A DNA stretch of 64,000 nucleotides. Origin: Tetraselmis striata. Its lineage: Eukaryota; Chlorophyta; Chlorodendrophyceae; Chlorodendrales; Chlorodendraceae. The notes under the pieces are model-generated. The model saw only the letters and a list, made by a program, of their open reading frames with translations. It was not told the origin of the DNA and searched no databases. The position numbers were made by a program, and so were the translations under genes. This document shows, in pieces, positions 1 through 9,649 of the stretch (within the stretch, counting starts at the first letter, position 1; every line of letters begins with the position of its first letter). The DNA lies in assembly GCA_006384855.1 (NCBI GenBank), contig VCJN01002039.1, forward strand, positions 1-64,000, written 5' to 3'.

Positions 1-377
1 TAACACCCAGCAGTCGACGACCGCCTTCCGCAGCAGTCAACGACACATCGGAGGCGAGGAGCAGCGCGCCACTACTATTTATATGCACGTATTGTCAAGA
101 GCTAGTCGGTGCGGCATTGTGTCGGTGTAATTTCGCAATGTTTATTGTTGAAGTAGCACGGCGTAATGGATACGGCGAGTGAATCCGGGATAATGTGTGC
201 GACGAATGTGCGCGCGCATCGTTGTGCGGCGGTGTGCGGCGGTGTGCGGCGGTGTGCACCGATGTTAATATAGTGTGAATATTATATCGGCCGTAGACGA
301 TCAGGTCTGGCAGCACCGCCCGTGCTTGTAAATAAGCGACAACGGATCTAGTCTCCCGCTAGTCTGTGCACCGCCAG

Positions 378-1520
378 TGCACTCCGCAAGCCTCGCCTCC
401 ATCCGCGTCGGAACCGGTAGTAAGTGTTGTTGTGTGCGCACATCGTGACAACATATTACATGGTGGCAATTGCAATTATTAGCGGTGGATAATGTGAAGG
501 CGTTTTCGAAATCGACAGAGAATGAGGCGGTGCTGGCGGAGTGCATTGGCGGTGCATAGAATAGCGTGTTGCTGGGGTTTTGGCTGCATCGGACGCCGTA
601 TTCCCACCCATCCGGCACGGAATGTCCGGTTTTTACACATTTGTGTGTTAATAAAGTGTGAATATTACGCGTCTTTTACGCCGGGTGGATGGGCATCCGG
701 CGTCCGATGCACCCCAATTATTTGCAGCACGCTACTCTACGCACCCCCAACGCACTCCGCAAGCCTCGCCTCCATCCGCGTCGGAACCGGTAGTAAGTGT
801 TGTTGTGTGCGCACATCGTGACAACATATTACACGGTGGCAATTGCAATTAGCGGTGGATAATGTGAAGGCGTTTTCGAAATCGACAGAGAATGAGGCGG
901 TGCTGGCGGAGTGCATTGGCGGTGCATAGAATAGCGTGTCCCTGGGGTTTTGGCTGCATCGGACGCCGTATTCCCAACCATCCGGCACGGAATGTCCGGT
1001 TTTCACACATTTGTGTGTTAATAAAGTGTGAATATTACGCGTCTTTTACGCCGGGTGGATGGGCATCCGGCGTCCGATGCACCCCAATTATTTGCAGCAC
1101 GCTACTCTACGCACCCCCAACGCACTCCGCAAGCCTCGCCTCCATCCGCGTCGGAACCGGTAGTAAGTGTTGTTGTGTGCGCACATCGTGACAACATATT
1201 ACACGGTGGCAATTGCAATTAGCGGTGGATAATGCGAAGGCGTTTTCGAAATCGACAGAGAATGAGGCGGTGCTGGCGGAGTGCATTGGCGGTGCATAGA
1301 ATAGCGTGTCCCTGGGGTTTTGGCTGCATCGGACGCCGTATTCCCACCCATCCGGCACGGAATGTCCGGTTTTCACACATTTGCGTGTGAATATATATAG
1401 TGTGAATATTACGTAGGCGTCTTTTACGCTGGGTGGATGGGCATCCGGCGTCCGATGCACCCCGAATCTCACCAACACGCTACTCTACGCACCCCCAACG
1501 CACTCCGCCAGCCCCGCCTC
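378..1520. repeat. 370-bp tandem repeat, about three copies
   Basis: Blocks beginning 'gcactccgcaagcctcgcc' recur with a period of 370 bp near 380, 750 and 1,120; a diverged last unit ends near 1,520. Each unit also holds 'tggatgggcatccggcgtcc' and a TG-rich stretch. Short ORFs across the units repeat at the same period and are not convincing genes. The opposite arm holds fewer units. Confidence 0.9.
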
Positions 1521-1616
1521 TTTCCGCGCAGGTCCTACGTTCCATTGTATGTATATACATACGTACATGTACTGCTCCGAAACCAGCCCAAACTTAATGA
1601 GTGCACAAGTGTAAAT

Positions 1617-1760
1617 GGGGGGGGGGGGGGGGGGGGGGGGGGTGTGTGGCGGCGGGGCATCCACTCACACATACCCCGGCGATGCATGACAGATATTACA
1701 TGCCGTGGCGGGTCGGCGGGCCGACCCGGCGGGGGGGGGGGGGGGGGGGGGGGGGGGGCG
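1617..1760. repeat. Two long poly-G tracts
   Basis: Two G homopolymers (about 1,617-1,642 and 1,730-1,758) flank a short GC-rich segment with a 'cgggtcggc' repeat. The mirrored poly-C tracts lie near 9,410-9,430 and 9,536-9,558. No gene is seen between 1,520 and 1,888. Confidence 0.9.
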
Positions 1761-1888
1761 TCTATTCAACTACACGTGCGACAGTGTCGTTTCGTGGAGC
1801 AGTATATGTGCCCGGCCTCATTTATACCGCCCCCTACCTGCGCTGCATGGTCCACCCCTACGAATTACTTAGCACAAACCGCCATTAC

Positions 1889-2191
1889 TTAATAGGAACC
1901 TAGCACAGCCAGGCTTATATGCCCGCTTTGCCGATCAACTTCTACGCACTTTCCGTCCCTTAACCGCCGGACATGGGGGTTAAGCCGCCAGCCTCGGCAG
2001 TTGCTTAGCCAGACTTGGCATCCCGTACCGTGTCCATGGCTTCGCAGCTCTGCCGCCGGCACACGCCGAGTCCGGCGCTTGCTGCCGCGGGGTTGCGCAC
2101 GCATGCACGCACGGTAATACGCCGCCGACGCCGCCACGCTTATTTCCACCACCTTCGCCAGCCGCAGCTTCGCACGCCTTTCCGCCGACAT
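1889..2191 (-). CDS. Basic ORF of about 100 aa, left-arm copy
   Basis: This is the counterpart of the plus-strand ORF at 8,979-9,281 in the other arm; the two proteins are nearly identical. It starts MSAERRAKLRLAKVVE and is rich in Arg, Lys and Ala, so the N-terminal part could be a basic helix. A longer open frame continues upstream to 2,566 through a C-run and is probably not coding. I recognise no family. Conservation between the arms is weak evidence of coding, because the arms are alike everywhere. It may be an exon of a larger transposon gene. Confidence 0.3.
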   Translation of the reverse strand: MSAERRAKLRLAKVVEISVAASAAYYRACMRAQPRGSKRRTRRVPAAELRSHGHGTGCQVWLSNCRGWRLNPHVRRLRDGKCVEVDRQSGHISLAVLGSY

Positions 2192-2318
2192 ACGAAACGC
2201 ACGAATCCCCCCCCCCCCCCCCGTCCCCGCGTCATGTATATTATATTCGAGGCGACTATGCGGGGCGCAGCACACGCCGCGGCTTGGGTCGGCGGAGCGG
2301 CAGGCGGCGGGAGCCCTA

Positions 2319-3125
2319 ATGGCCGGGCAGTATCCACACCCACACAGGCACCGCCGCTCACCTCCGACGCGGATGAACCGCCTCCCAAAGGAAACATGCC
2401 GGTTGGTGGTAATCCCAGCAGGCGTGGGGTGCCGGCGCCGGTACTGGTGCGACGGAGCTGTCGCGTCAGGAACCGCACCGCATGTGGAGCAACACATGGC
2501 GGTGCCGGCCCCACCTATGTCTAGGGCCACCTCCTCACAACACCCCGCCACGACGGCGTCGGCCACCGCCGACGGCGCCGTTGCGGGGGGGGACGCCCTG
2601 CCAGGCGACGATGATGCGCCTGGTGCGCCGCGTCAGGAGGCGGAGGAGGCCGTGGTCGAGGCGACTGATCGGGCTGAGGGGGTTGTCGAGGCGAGCGAGG
2701 CTGCGCTCGCGCCACCCGCCCCGCAGCCACCTGCGGGACATGCCGACTTGCTCGTCGCCATGTTGACCGGAGCACTACGAGCAGTGGCGGGAGGCGGCCA
2801 CATGCACTATCATGTGCGTGTCCTGGCCGGACGCCCGTCATGCGTGGACTGCGGCCAACGGACGGACTGGGAGTGTTGTTGCGACGGCACCCCGGCTTTG
2901 TGCGGCCCCAAGTACCCATGCATGGCGACCCATCAGCGGGCAGTCCTCTGCCCGACCACGGCCACGGTGAGGGCGGAGTTCCGCCATGTCAGGGACGCGT
3001 TCCACGACGCGACTCGCGCCGCCGTGTGTGAGGCTTCCGAGAAGGCACGCGCGGCTGGTAGGGTGCGCAGGGTGAGGCGGCGGACGGCCCAGGAGCTGAA
3101 GGAGAGCGAGACATGCCGTCAGTGA
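2319..3125 (+). CDS. Ala-rich ORF with a C-terminal cysteine cluster, left-arm copy
   Basis: The open frame is 268 codons; the true start is uncertain, and an ATG near 2,496 would give about 210 aa. The N-terminal half is low-complexity Ala/Pro/Glu. The C-terminal part has a compact cysteine cluster, CVDCGQRTDWECCC...ALC...CMATHQ, at about residues 178-210, then a basic tail. The spacing C-x2-C-x2-RT, C-x-C, ALC, C-x3-H resembles zinc-binding tails at the C-terminus of several eukaryotic DDE transposases such as the piggyBac type; this is a resemblance only. The opposite arm carries a copy at 8,048-8,695. No catalytic DDE region is visible nearby, so this may be an exon or a remnant. Confidence 0.4.
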   Translation: MAGQYPHPHRHRRSPPTRMNRLPKETCRLVVIPAGVGCRRRYWCDGAVASGTAPHVEQHMAVPAPPMSRATSSQHPATTASATADGAVAGGDALPGDDDAPGAPRQEAEEAVVEATDRAEGVVEASEAALAPPAPQPPAGHADLLVAMLTGALRAVAGGGHMHYHVRVLAGRPSCVDCGQRTDWECCCDGTPALCGPKYPCMATHQRAVLCPTTATVRAEFRHVRDAFHDATRAAVCEASEKARAAGRVRRVRRRTAQELKESETCRQ

Positions 3126-3167
3126 GGTCGGGCGCAATGTCATTGGGTGGGGCACACGGACGTGTAA

Positions 3168-3480
3168 CACTTGCACTTTGCGCGTACTGCTGGGTTACAT
3201 CCAAGCGGTGTCACACTATGCAACCGGAAAGGCTGCGTTGCTACTGCAAACGATGCTACGCCTCACTCGGTAGCAACCGCTGCCCCGCCTATCCCACAGC
3301 CGCTGCCCCCCCCCCCCCCCCCCCCCGCGCGCGGGATCCCCGCCATCAGCAGCTTGCACTTGCACTTTGCGCGTACTGCTGGGTTACATCCAGGCGGCGT
3401 CACACCGGAAAGGCTGCGTTGCTACTGCAAACGATGCTACGCCTCACGCGGTAGCAACCGCTGCCCCGCCCATCCCACTC
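3168..3480. repeat. 125-bp direct duplication around a C-run
   Basis: A block starting 'gcactttgcgcgtactgctg' and ending in the 'ggtagcaaccgctgccccgc' region occurs at about 3,168-3,297 and again at 3,357-3,480, separated by a poly-C tract near 3,306-3,326. The right arm has only one copy (about 7,870-8,010 in reverse complement), so the duplication is specific to the left arm or was lost on the right. Confidence 0.85.
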
Positions 3481-3484
3481 GGGA

Positions 3485-4065
3485 TGCTGAGAGCAGCTAA
3501 AGGGCACCGGGGGCGGGGCAAGAGGGAGCAGGGCCAATGATTGTGGAAGAGCGGGGACCCGCTTGCATGCCATCGTATTATATCTTGCACAATATCTGTT
3601 GCTGCACTCATATCTCACGTCACTAGCTTAGCTATAGTGATTCCCCCCCCCCCCCCCCCCCGCACCGCGTACGCACAAGCCTGGGTATACGCATCAACTG
3701 CCCGCCGGGATGAGAAACTGGTATTGGTAGTGTGTCTGTGGGGTGGAGGGGGGGCAAAAGAGCTGCCAATTGCTGCCAAGCTGGTGCGTTACATTGGGGC
3801 AGGCGCTGGGCAGACAATTGGGGCTCGCTTCAGAGCATTGTCTAGTGCCTATGCGGCTGCGCCGCCTCCGCCGCATGCAGACTCTCCGGGCTCACCAGCA
3901 CCGCCACCTCAGTCATGCGGCCCTGCATCCCGCAGCCCGCCGCCGCCAGCCAGATCAGAGGTATCCAGAAGCCAGTGCTGGGGTTGTTGCGGCATGACCG
4001 CATAGTTTTCAGCGGCTGCCGTCCACAACTTGTAATGCATCCCTTTCCGCCGATTCCGCTGTATG
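3485..4065. other. Left-arm-only block
   Basis: About 580 bp between the duplicated block and the minisatellite has no counterpart in the right arm, where the minisatellite joins the conserved flank directly. It holds a poly-C tract at 3,643-3,661. The minus-strand frame of the transposase-like gene continues into it (a hydrophobic, Cys-containing stretch around 3,900-4,050), so the right arm may have lost the 3' end of that gene. Confidence 0.7.
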
Positions 4066-4417
4066 CGCTGTCTTGGCGCCGCGCTGCCCCGGCCGCCGCG
4101 CCTTGGCGCCGCGCTGCCCCGGCCGCCGCGCCTTGGCGCCGCGCTGCCCCGGCCGCCGCGCGTTGGCGCCGCGCTGCCCCGGCCGCCGCGCCTTGGCGCC
4201 GCGCTGCCCCGGCCGCCGCGCCTTGGCGCCGCGCTGCCCCGGCCGCCGCGCCTTGGCGCCGCGCTGCCCCGGCCGCCGCGCCTTGGCGCCGCGCTGCCCC
4301 GGCCGCCGCGCCTTGGCGCCGCGCTGCCCCGGCCGCCGCGCCTTGGCGCCGCGCTGCCCCGGCCGCCGCGCCTTGGCGCCGCGCTGCCCCGGCCGCCGCG
4401 CCTTGGCGCCGCGCTGG
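4066..4417. repeat. 30-bp GC-rich minisatellite, about 12 units (left arm)
   Basis: Near-perfect 30-bp units begin 'cttggcgccgcgctgccccg'; one unit differs by a single base near 4,160. The period is a multiple of three, so all frames stay open and give repeats such as ARRQGAAAGA on the minus strand. The right arm has about half as many units at 7,700-7,872. Confidence 0.95.
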
Positions 4418-4419
4418 GT

Positions 4420-6070
4420 ATCGAGTCCTCCCCTCCCTAGTGAGCGCGTCCACCTGCGCCTTGCGCTCGGGGCCGTCCTCCTCCGTCACCACATTCTGCA
4501 ACCCCCACCGCGTGACGAACCACGCAGCTCCTTGCATGCGCTTGTACATGTGCCCAAGCACCGCCAGTCGTGACACCGAACGCACCACCGCTGGGGACGC
4601 GAGCTCCTTCTCGGGCATGATCGCCTTCACCCGGGCCTCCTCGAGGAGCGGACCGGCGTTAAGAATGGAAAACGTTTCCATGTGGTGCAAGCAGTCCTCC
4701 ATGACCCAGCCGGGCTGCACCGTCACCTTGCCTGACCCTGCAGTCATGGAGGGGAATGCCGTCACGCCCACGCCCACGCCCACGCCCGGGGGGGGGGGGG
4801 GGGGGGGAGGGGTTTACCTTTCGATTCTTGGACACTGCAAACGAAGGGCGCAACCCGCGTTCAAAGTTGCTGGGTATCGGGACTAAAGCCTGGCGCCGGT
4901 CTTCCTGCTTCATAGCTCGGAATCCAATGTGGCCCTGCACGGTGACAAATTTCCTCCAGAAGTCCCTTCCCAAGCCAAAAAAAAACAGGTGGAACGGCGC
5001 GAGGGGGAAGAGGTTGACCATGCTGACATAGCCCCGGACCACATGCACATGGCACACGCCATGGCAGCCAGTGTTCTGCTTGGCCTCCGCCAGCCGGGTT
5101 GTGTTGACCGCACGCCGGGCAAGGTGCGTGATTCACTGGACAAGTCATCGCCTTCATGGACGGTTACCAAGCGAGCCTCCCCGTCCGCATCCACAGGGGG
5201 GTGCTCCTGGGCAGCCGTCATAGCCTCCACAACCTGCCACGCCGACCGGGCGGGTGCGTGTGATTCCATACAACCGCAGTTGAGTGGTGCCACCAGCACG
5301 CAGGCCGGGCCCACTCACCTCTGAACGCAGAAGGCCCACAATGCCCCCGTCCTCGAAAACAGCGCGCCACTGGGTCGCCCCGCCGTAGTCCTCCAACACC
5401 CACTCGGTAACGACGCCGGTTATCACGCCGTAGTGCCATACTCCCCGGAACTTCTTGGCGATGACCTTCATGTAGAAGTCGCCGGGATCGCTTTTCCATA
5501 TCACGCCCTCATCGCGGGTTCCACGCCCGCCGGCGGCCACGCAGGCGCGTCGATGCCCATACCGTCTTCGCCAACGGGGTCCTCCCCCACGCCCACCACA
5601 TCGTCCACCTTCGAGCCGCCGTCGTCCGAGACCGGCGCCGGCGGGCCGTTTCCGACGGCTGCAGCTACTCCTGCTGCCGCCCCTGTTGTTGTTGCTGCTG
5701 CTGCTGCCGCCCCTGCTGCTGCTGCTTGTGATAAGGCGGCCTTGCGGCGCAACTTTGCCGCACGCTTCAACGAGTGGCTACAGTTCGGGAATTTTAGGAA
5801 GTGCCGCTCTCGCGCCATCTTATCACAAGTGCCCGTCACGTTGCCCCGGCAGTGCTTGCATGAGTACACGCCATCCTTCGACACACTCGCTATCCATCCC
5901 TTCGCCGGCATGCCTGCTGCCGCGCGCGGGGGGCGGGGGGGGGGGGGGGGGGTTGAGAGTTGGGGTGGATGTAACCCACCACCGGCACGCAACACAGATG
6001 CGAGTGCGCGGCTGTCCGCGCTTGATTCAACGGTGAGCGGCGGTGACCGTGAGGCGACCCCATACTTCAT
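4420..6070 (-). pseudogene. BED-finger transposase-like gene, left copy, frameshifted
   Basis: Read on the minus strand from 6,070. A BED-type zinc finger (YSCKHCRGNVTGTCDK, then H and C five residues apart) is followed by poly-Ala and an acidic linker. After a 1-bp frameshift near 5,520 comes a tudor/agenet-like segment (KKFRGVWHYGVITGV, then FEDGG) ending at a GT donor near 5,314. Further exon-like pieces lie at about 5,100-4,830 (LFPLAPFHLFFFGLGRDFW) and 4,780-4,450 (MEDCLHHMETFSILNAGPL), running into the minisatellite. The order suggests a transposon-encoded protein of the BED-finger class, but I see no catalytic triad and cannot assign a superfamily. The spacer-proximal frame joins that of the right copy differently, so neither arm has an uninterrupted gene. 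Confidence 0.5.
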
Positions 6071-6511
6071 GCGCGTGCTGGGGCGTTACACAATCATCAG
6101 CAGTTAGGGCGGCTGCATTAGAACGCGCACCTACGAACACCACCTACCGCCTACCACCTACCGTACCACCTACATCCGCCCACACCTCCGCCCGTCGTGC
6201 CGCACATCGCCGCACACCGCGGGGTCAGCGGTCAGCGATGTGCGGTCAGCGATGTGCGGCGATGTGCAATGAGTGCGTACATCCGCCTGTACTTAGCCCG
6301 GGTGCTCCGCGTCGGCGGGCGACACGCGAGCCCGCGTGCGCATATCAATTTGATGAAATTATGGAAACGAGAAATTCATATAGTACTTTACAGGTCGCGC
6401 GCGATAGTCGTCGCTACTGGGTATGAAATCCACGTCCCTCGTCCGTCCCGTATCGTCCCCGTATGTCGTCGTTCGTCACCAGTAGGGCACATTTACGTCA
6501 CATCTGAATCT
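5613..6511. other. Unique spacer of the giant palindrome
   Basis: About 900 bp with no mirror copy. The minus strand encodes the BED finger (about 5,800-5,900) and poly-Ala from CTG/TTG-type triplets near 5,680-5,735. A poly-G tract lies at 5,935-5,951. The right half (6,120-6,490) is lower in GC and holds no convincing gene. At 6,498-6,518 a 21-bp word starting 'tcacatctgaatctcacagt' is identical to one at the start of the LINE (12,880-12,900). Confidence 0.8.
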
Positions 6512-6564
6512 CACAGTGGATGTGATGGGTGTGGGGGAGGACCCCGTTGGCGAAGATAGACGGT

Positions 6565-7690
6565 ATGGACATCGACGCGCCTGCGTGGCCGCCGGCGGAC
6601 GTGGAAGCTGCCGATGAGGGCGTGATACGGAAAGGCGATCCCGGTGACTTCTACATGAAGGTCATCGCCAAGAAGTTCCGGGGAGTATGGCACTACGGCG
6701 TGATAACCGGCGTCGTTACCGAGTGGGTGTTGGAGGACTACGGCGGGGCGACCCAGCGGCGCGCTGTTTTCGAGGACGGTGACATTGTGGACCTTCTGCG
6801 TTCAGAGGTGAGTGGGCCCGGCCTGCGTGCTGGTGGCACCACTCAACTGCGGTTGTATGGAATCACACGCACCCGCCCGGTCGGCGTGGCAGGTTGTGGA
6901 GGCTATGGCGGCTGCCCAAGAGCACCCCCCTGTGGATGCGGACGGGGATGCTCGCTTGGTAACCGTCCATGAAGGCGATGACTTGTCCAGTGAATCATGC
7001 ACCTTGCCCGGCGTGCGTTCAACACAACCCGGCTGGCGGAGGCCAAGCAGAACACTGGCTGCCATGGCGTGTGCCATGTGCATGTGGTCCGGGGCTATGT
7101 CAGCATGGTCAACCTCTTCCCCCTCGCGCCGTTCCACCTGTTTTTTTTTGGCTTGGGAAGGGACTTCTGGAGGAAATTTGTCACCGTGCAGCGCCACATT
7201 GGATTCCGAGCTATGAAGCAGGAAGACCGGCGCCAGGCTTTAGTCCCGATACTCAGCAACTTTGGACGCGGGTTGCGCCCTTCGTTTGCGGTGTCCAAGA
7301 AGTCGAAAGGTAACCCCCCCCCCCCCCCCCCCCGGGCGTGGGCGTGGGCGTGGGCGTGACGGCATTCCCCTCCATGACTGCATGGTCAGGCAAGGTGACG
7401 GTGCAGTCCGGCTGGGTCATGGAGGACTGCTTGCACCACATGGAAACGTTTTCCATTCTTAACGCCGGTCCGCTGTTCGAGGAGGCCCGGGTGAAGGCGA
7501 TCATGACCGAGAAGGAGCTCGCGTCCCCAGCGGTGGTGCGTTCGGTGTCGCGACTGGCGGTGCTTGGGCACATGTACAAGCGCCTGCAAGGAGCTGCGTG
7601 GTTCGTCACGTGGTGGGGGTTGCAGAATGTGGTGACGGAGGAGGACGGCCCCGAGCGCAAGGCGCAGGTGGACGCGCTAGGGAGGGGAGG
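6565..7690 (+). pseudogene. Transposase-like gene, right copy
   Basis: Plus-strand counterpart of the gene in the left arm. An open stretch from 6,565 (MDIDAPAWPPADVEAADEG) gives the tudor/agenet-like segment (KKFRGVWHYGVITGV, FEDGDIVDLL) and ends at a good donor (gag|gtgagt, 6,808). Exon-like pieces follow at about 6,891-7,300 (LFPLAPFHLFFFGLGRDFW) and 7,340-7,690 (MEDCLHHMETFSILNAGPL, LGHMYKRLQG). A 4-bp insertion near 6,560 cuts it off from the frame of the BED finger, while the left copy has a different break. A poly-C tract interrupts the frame near 7,316-7,333. The class is the same as the left copy: transposon-derived, superfamily unassigned. Confidence 0.45.
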
Positions 7691-7699
7691 GCTCGATAC

Positions 7700-7872
7700 C
7701 CAGCGCGGCGCCAAGGCGCGGCGGCCGGGGCAGCGCGGCGCCAAGGCGCGGCGGCCGGGGCAGCGCGGCGCCAAGGCGCGGCGGCCGGGGCAGCGCGGCG
7801 CCAAGGCGCGGCGGCCGGGGCAGCGAGGCGCCAAGCGCAAGGCGCGGCGGCCGGGGCAGCGCGGCGCCAAGG
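7700..7872. repeat. 30-bp minisatellite, about 5-6 units (right arm)
   Basis: Same 30-bp unit as at 4,066-4,417 in reverse complement ('gcgcggcggccggggcagcg'). One unit near 7,827-7,845 carries a short internal insertion. Confidence 0.93.
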
Positions 7873-8047
7873 CGAGTGGGATGGGCGGGGCAGCGGTTGC
7901 TACCGAGTGAGGCGTAGCATCGTTTGCAGTAGCAACGCAGCCATTCCGGTTGCATAGTGTGACACCGCCCGGATGTAACCCAGCAGTACGCGCAAAGTGC
8001 AAGTGTTACACGCCCGTGTGCCCCACCCAATGACATTGCGCCCGACC

Positions 8048-8695
8048 TCACTGACGGCATGTCTCGCTCTCCTTCATCTCCTGGGCCGTGCGCCGCCTCA
8101 CCCTGCGCACCCTACCAGCCGCGCGTGCCTTCTCGGAAGCCTCACACACGGCGGCGCGAGTCGCGTCGTGGAACGCGTCCCTGACATGGCGGAACTCCGC
8201 CCTCACCGTGGCCGTGGTCGGGCAGGGGACTGCCCGCTGATGGGTCGCCATGCATGGGTACTTGGGGCCGCATAAAGCCGGGGTGCCGTCGCAGCAACAC
8301 TCCCAGTCCGTCCGTTGGCCGCAGTCCACGCATGACGGGCGCCCGGCCAGGACACGCACATGATAGTGCATGTGGCCGCCTCCCGCCACCGCTCGTAGTG
8401 CTCCGGTCAACATGGCGACGAGCAAGTCGGCATGTCCCGCAGGTGGCTGCGGGGCGGGTGGCGCGAGCGCAGCCTCGCTCGCCTCAACAACCCCCTCAGC
8501 CCGATCAGTCGCCTCGACCACGGCCTCCTCCGCCTCCTGACGCGGCGCACCAGGCGCATCATCGTCGCCTGGCAGGGCGTCCCCCCCCGCAACGGCGCCG
8601 TCGGCGGTGGCCGACGCCGTCGTGGCGGGGTGTATGTTGTGAGGAGGTGGCCCTAGACATAGGTGGGGCCGGCACCGCCATGTGTTGCTCCACAT
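8048..8695 (-). CDS. Ala-rich ORF with cysteine cluster, right-arm copy
   Basis: Minus-strand counterpart of 2,319-3,125; 215 codons are open. It keeps the same cysteine cluster (CVDCGQRTDWECCC ... CMATHQ) and the basic C-terminus ending in ESETCRQ. Differences from the left copy are few amino-acid changes (for example L to M near the C-terminus) and a small indel near the N-terminus. Retention of the open frame and of every Cys/His in both arms is mild support for a real protein. The function is not known. Confidence 0.4.
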   Translation of the reverse strand: MWSNTWRCRPHLCLGPPPHNIHPATTASATADGAVAGGDALPGDDDAPGAPRQEAEEAVVEATDRAEGVVEASEAALAPPAPQPPAGHADLLVAMLTGALRAVAGGGHMHYHVRVLAGRPSCVDCGQRTDWECCCDGTPALCGPKYPCMATHQRAVPCPTTATVRAEFRHVRDAFHDATRAAVCEASEKARAAGRVRRVRRRTAQEMKESETCRQ

Positions 8696-8978
8696 GCGGT
8701 GCGGTTCCTGACGCGACAGCTCCGTCGCACCACTACCGGCGCCGGCACCCCACGCCTAATGGGCTTACCACCAACCGGCATGTTTCCTTTGGGAGGCGGT
8801 TCATCCGCGTCGGAGGTGAGCGGCGGTGCCTGTGTGGGTGTCGATACTGCCCGGCCATTAGGGCTCCCGCCGCCTGCCGCTCCGCCGACCCACGCCGCGG
8901 CGTGTGCTGCGCCCCGCATAGTCGCCTCGAATATAATATACATGACGCGGGGACGGGGGGTGGATTCGTGCGTTTCGT

Positions 8979-9281
8979 ATGTCGGCGGAACGGCGTGCGA
9001 AGCTGCGGCTGGCGAAGGTGGTGGAAGTAAGCGTGGCGGCGTCGGCGGCGTATTACCGTGCGTGCATGCGTGCGCAACCCCGCGGCAGCAAGCGCCGGAC
9101 TCGGCGTGTGCCGGCGGCAGAGCTGCGAAGCCATGGACACGGTACGGGATGCCAAGTCTGGCTAAGCAACTGCCGAGGCTGGCGGCTTAACCCCCATGTC
9201 CGGCGGTTGAGGGACGGAAAGTGCGTAGAAGTTGATCGGCAAAGCGGGCATATAAGCCTGGCTGTGCTAGGTTCCTATTAA
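8979..9281 (+). CDS. Basic ORF of 100 aa, right-arm copy
   Basis: Open frame starting MSAERRAKLRLAKVVEVSV, rich in Arg and Lys, nearly identical to the left-arm copy at 1,889-2,191. No domain is recognised. It lies divergently from the Cys-rich ORF. It may be an exon of a transposon gene or a chance frame in GC-rich DNA. Confidence 0.3.
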   Translation: MSAERRAKLRLAKVVEVSVAASAAYYRACMRAQPRGSKRRTRRVPAAELRSHGHGTGCQVWLSNCRGWRLNPHVRRLRDGKCVEVDRQSGHISLAVLGSY

Positions 9282-9649
9282 GTAATGGCAGTTTGTGCTA
9301 AGTAATTCGTAGGGGTGGACCATGCAGCGCAGGTAGGGGGCGGTATAAATGAGGCCGGGCACAAATACTGCTCCACGAAACGACACTGTGGCACGTGTAG
9401 TTGAATAGACCCCCCCCCCCCCCCCCCCACCCCCGCCGGGTCGGCCCGCCGGGTCGGCCCGCCGACCCGCCACGGCATGTAATATCTGTCATGCATCGCC
9501 GGGGTATGTGTGAGTGGATGCCCCGCCGCCACATCCCCCCCCCCCCCCCCCCCCCCCATTTACACTTGTGCACTCATTAAGTTTGGGCTGGTTTCGGAGC
9601 AGTACATGTACGTATGTATATACATACAATGGAACGTAGGACATGCGCG

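Larger units (their letters stand above)
1..5612. repeat. Left arm of an 11-kb inverted repeat
   Basis: This arm is the reverse complement of 6,512-11,030. The first bases of the window match the reverse complement of the sequence near 11,025, and the match runs with short indels to about 5,612, where 'cctcccccacgcccaccaca' faces its complement near 6,520. Similarity is high but imperfect. The outer end may lie to the left of the window. The arm contains 370-bp tandem repeats, a basic ORF, a Cys-rich ORF, a 30-bp minisatellite and a transposase-like gene, all mirrored in the other arm. Confidence 0.93.

Noticed and set aside
4073..4573. Several long plus-strand ORFs through the minisatellite
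   Set aside because: A 30-bp stop-free repeat opens all frames; length alone is not evidence.
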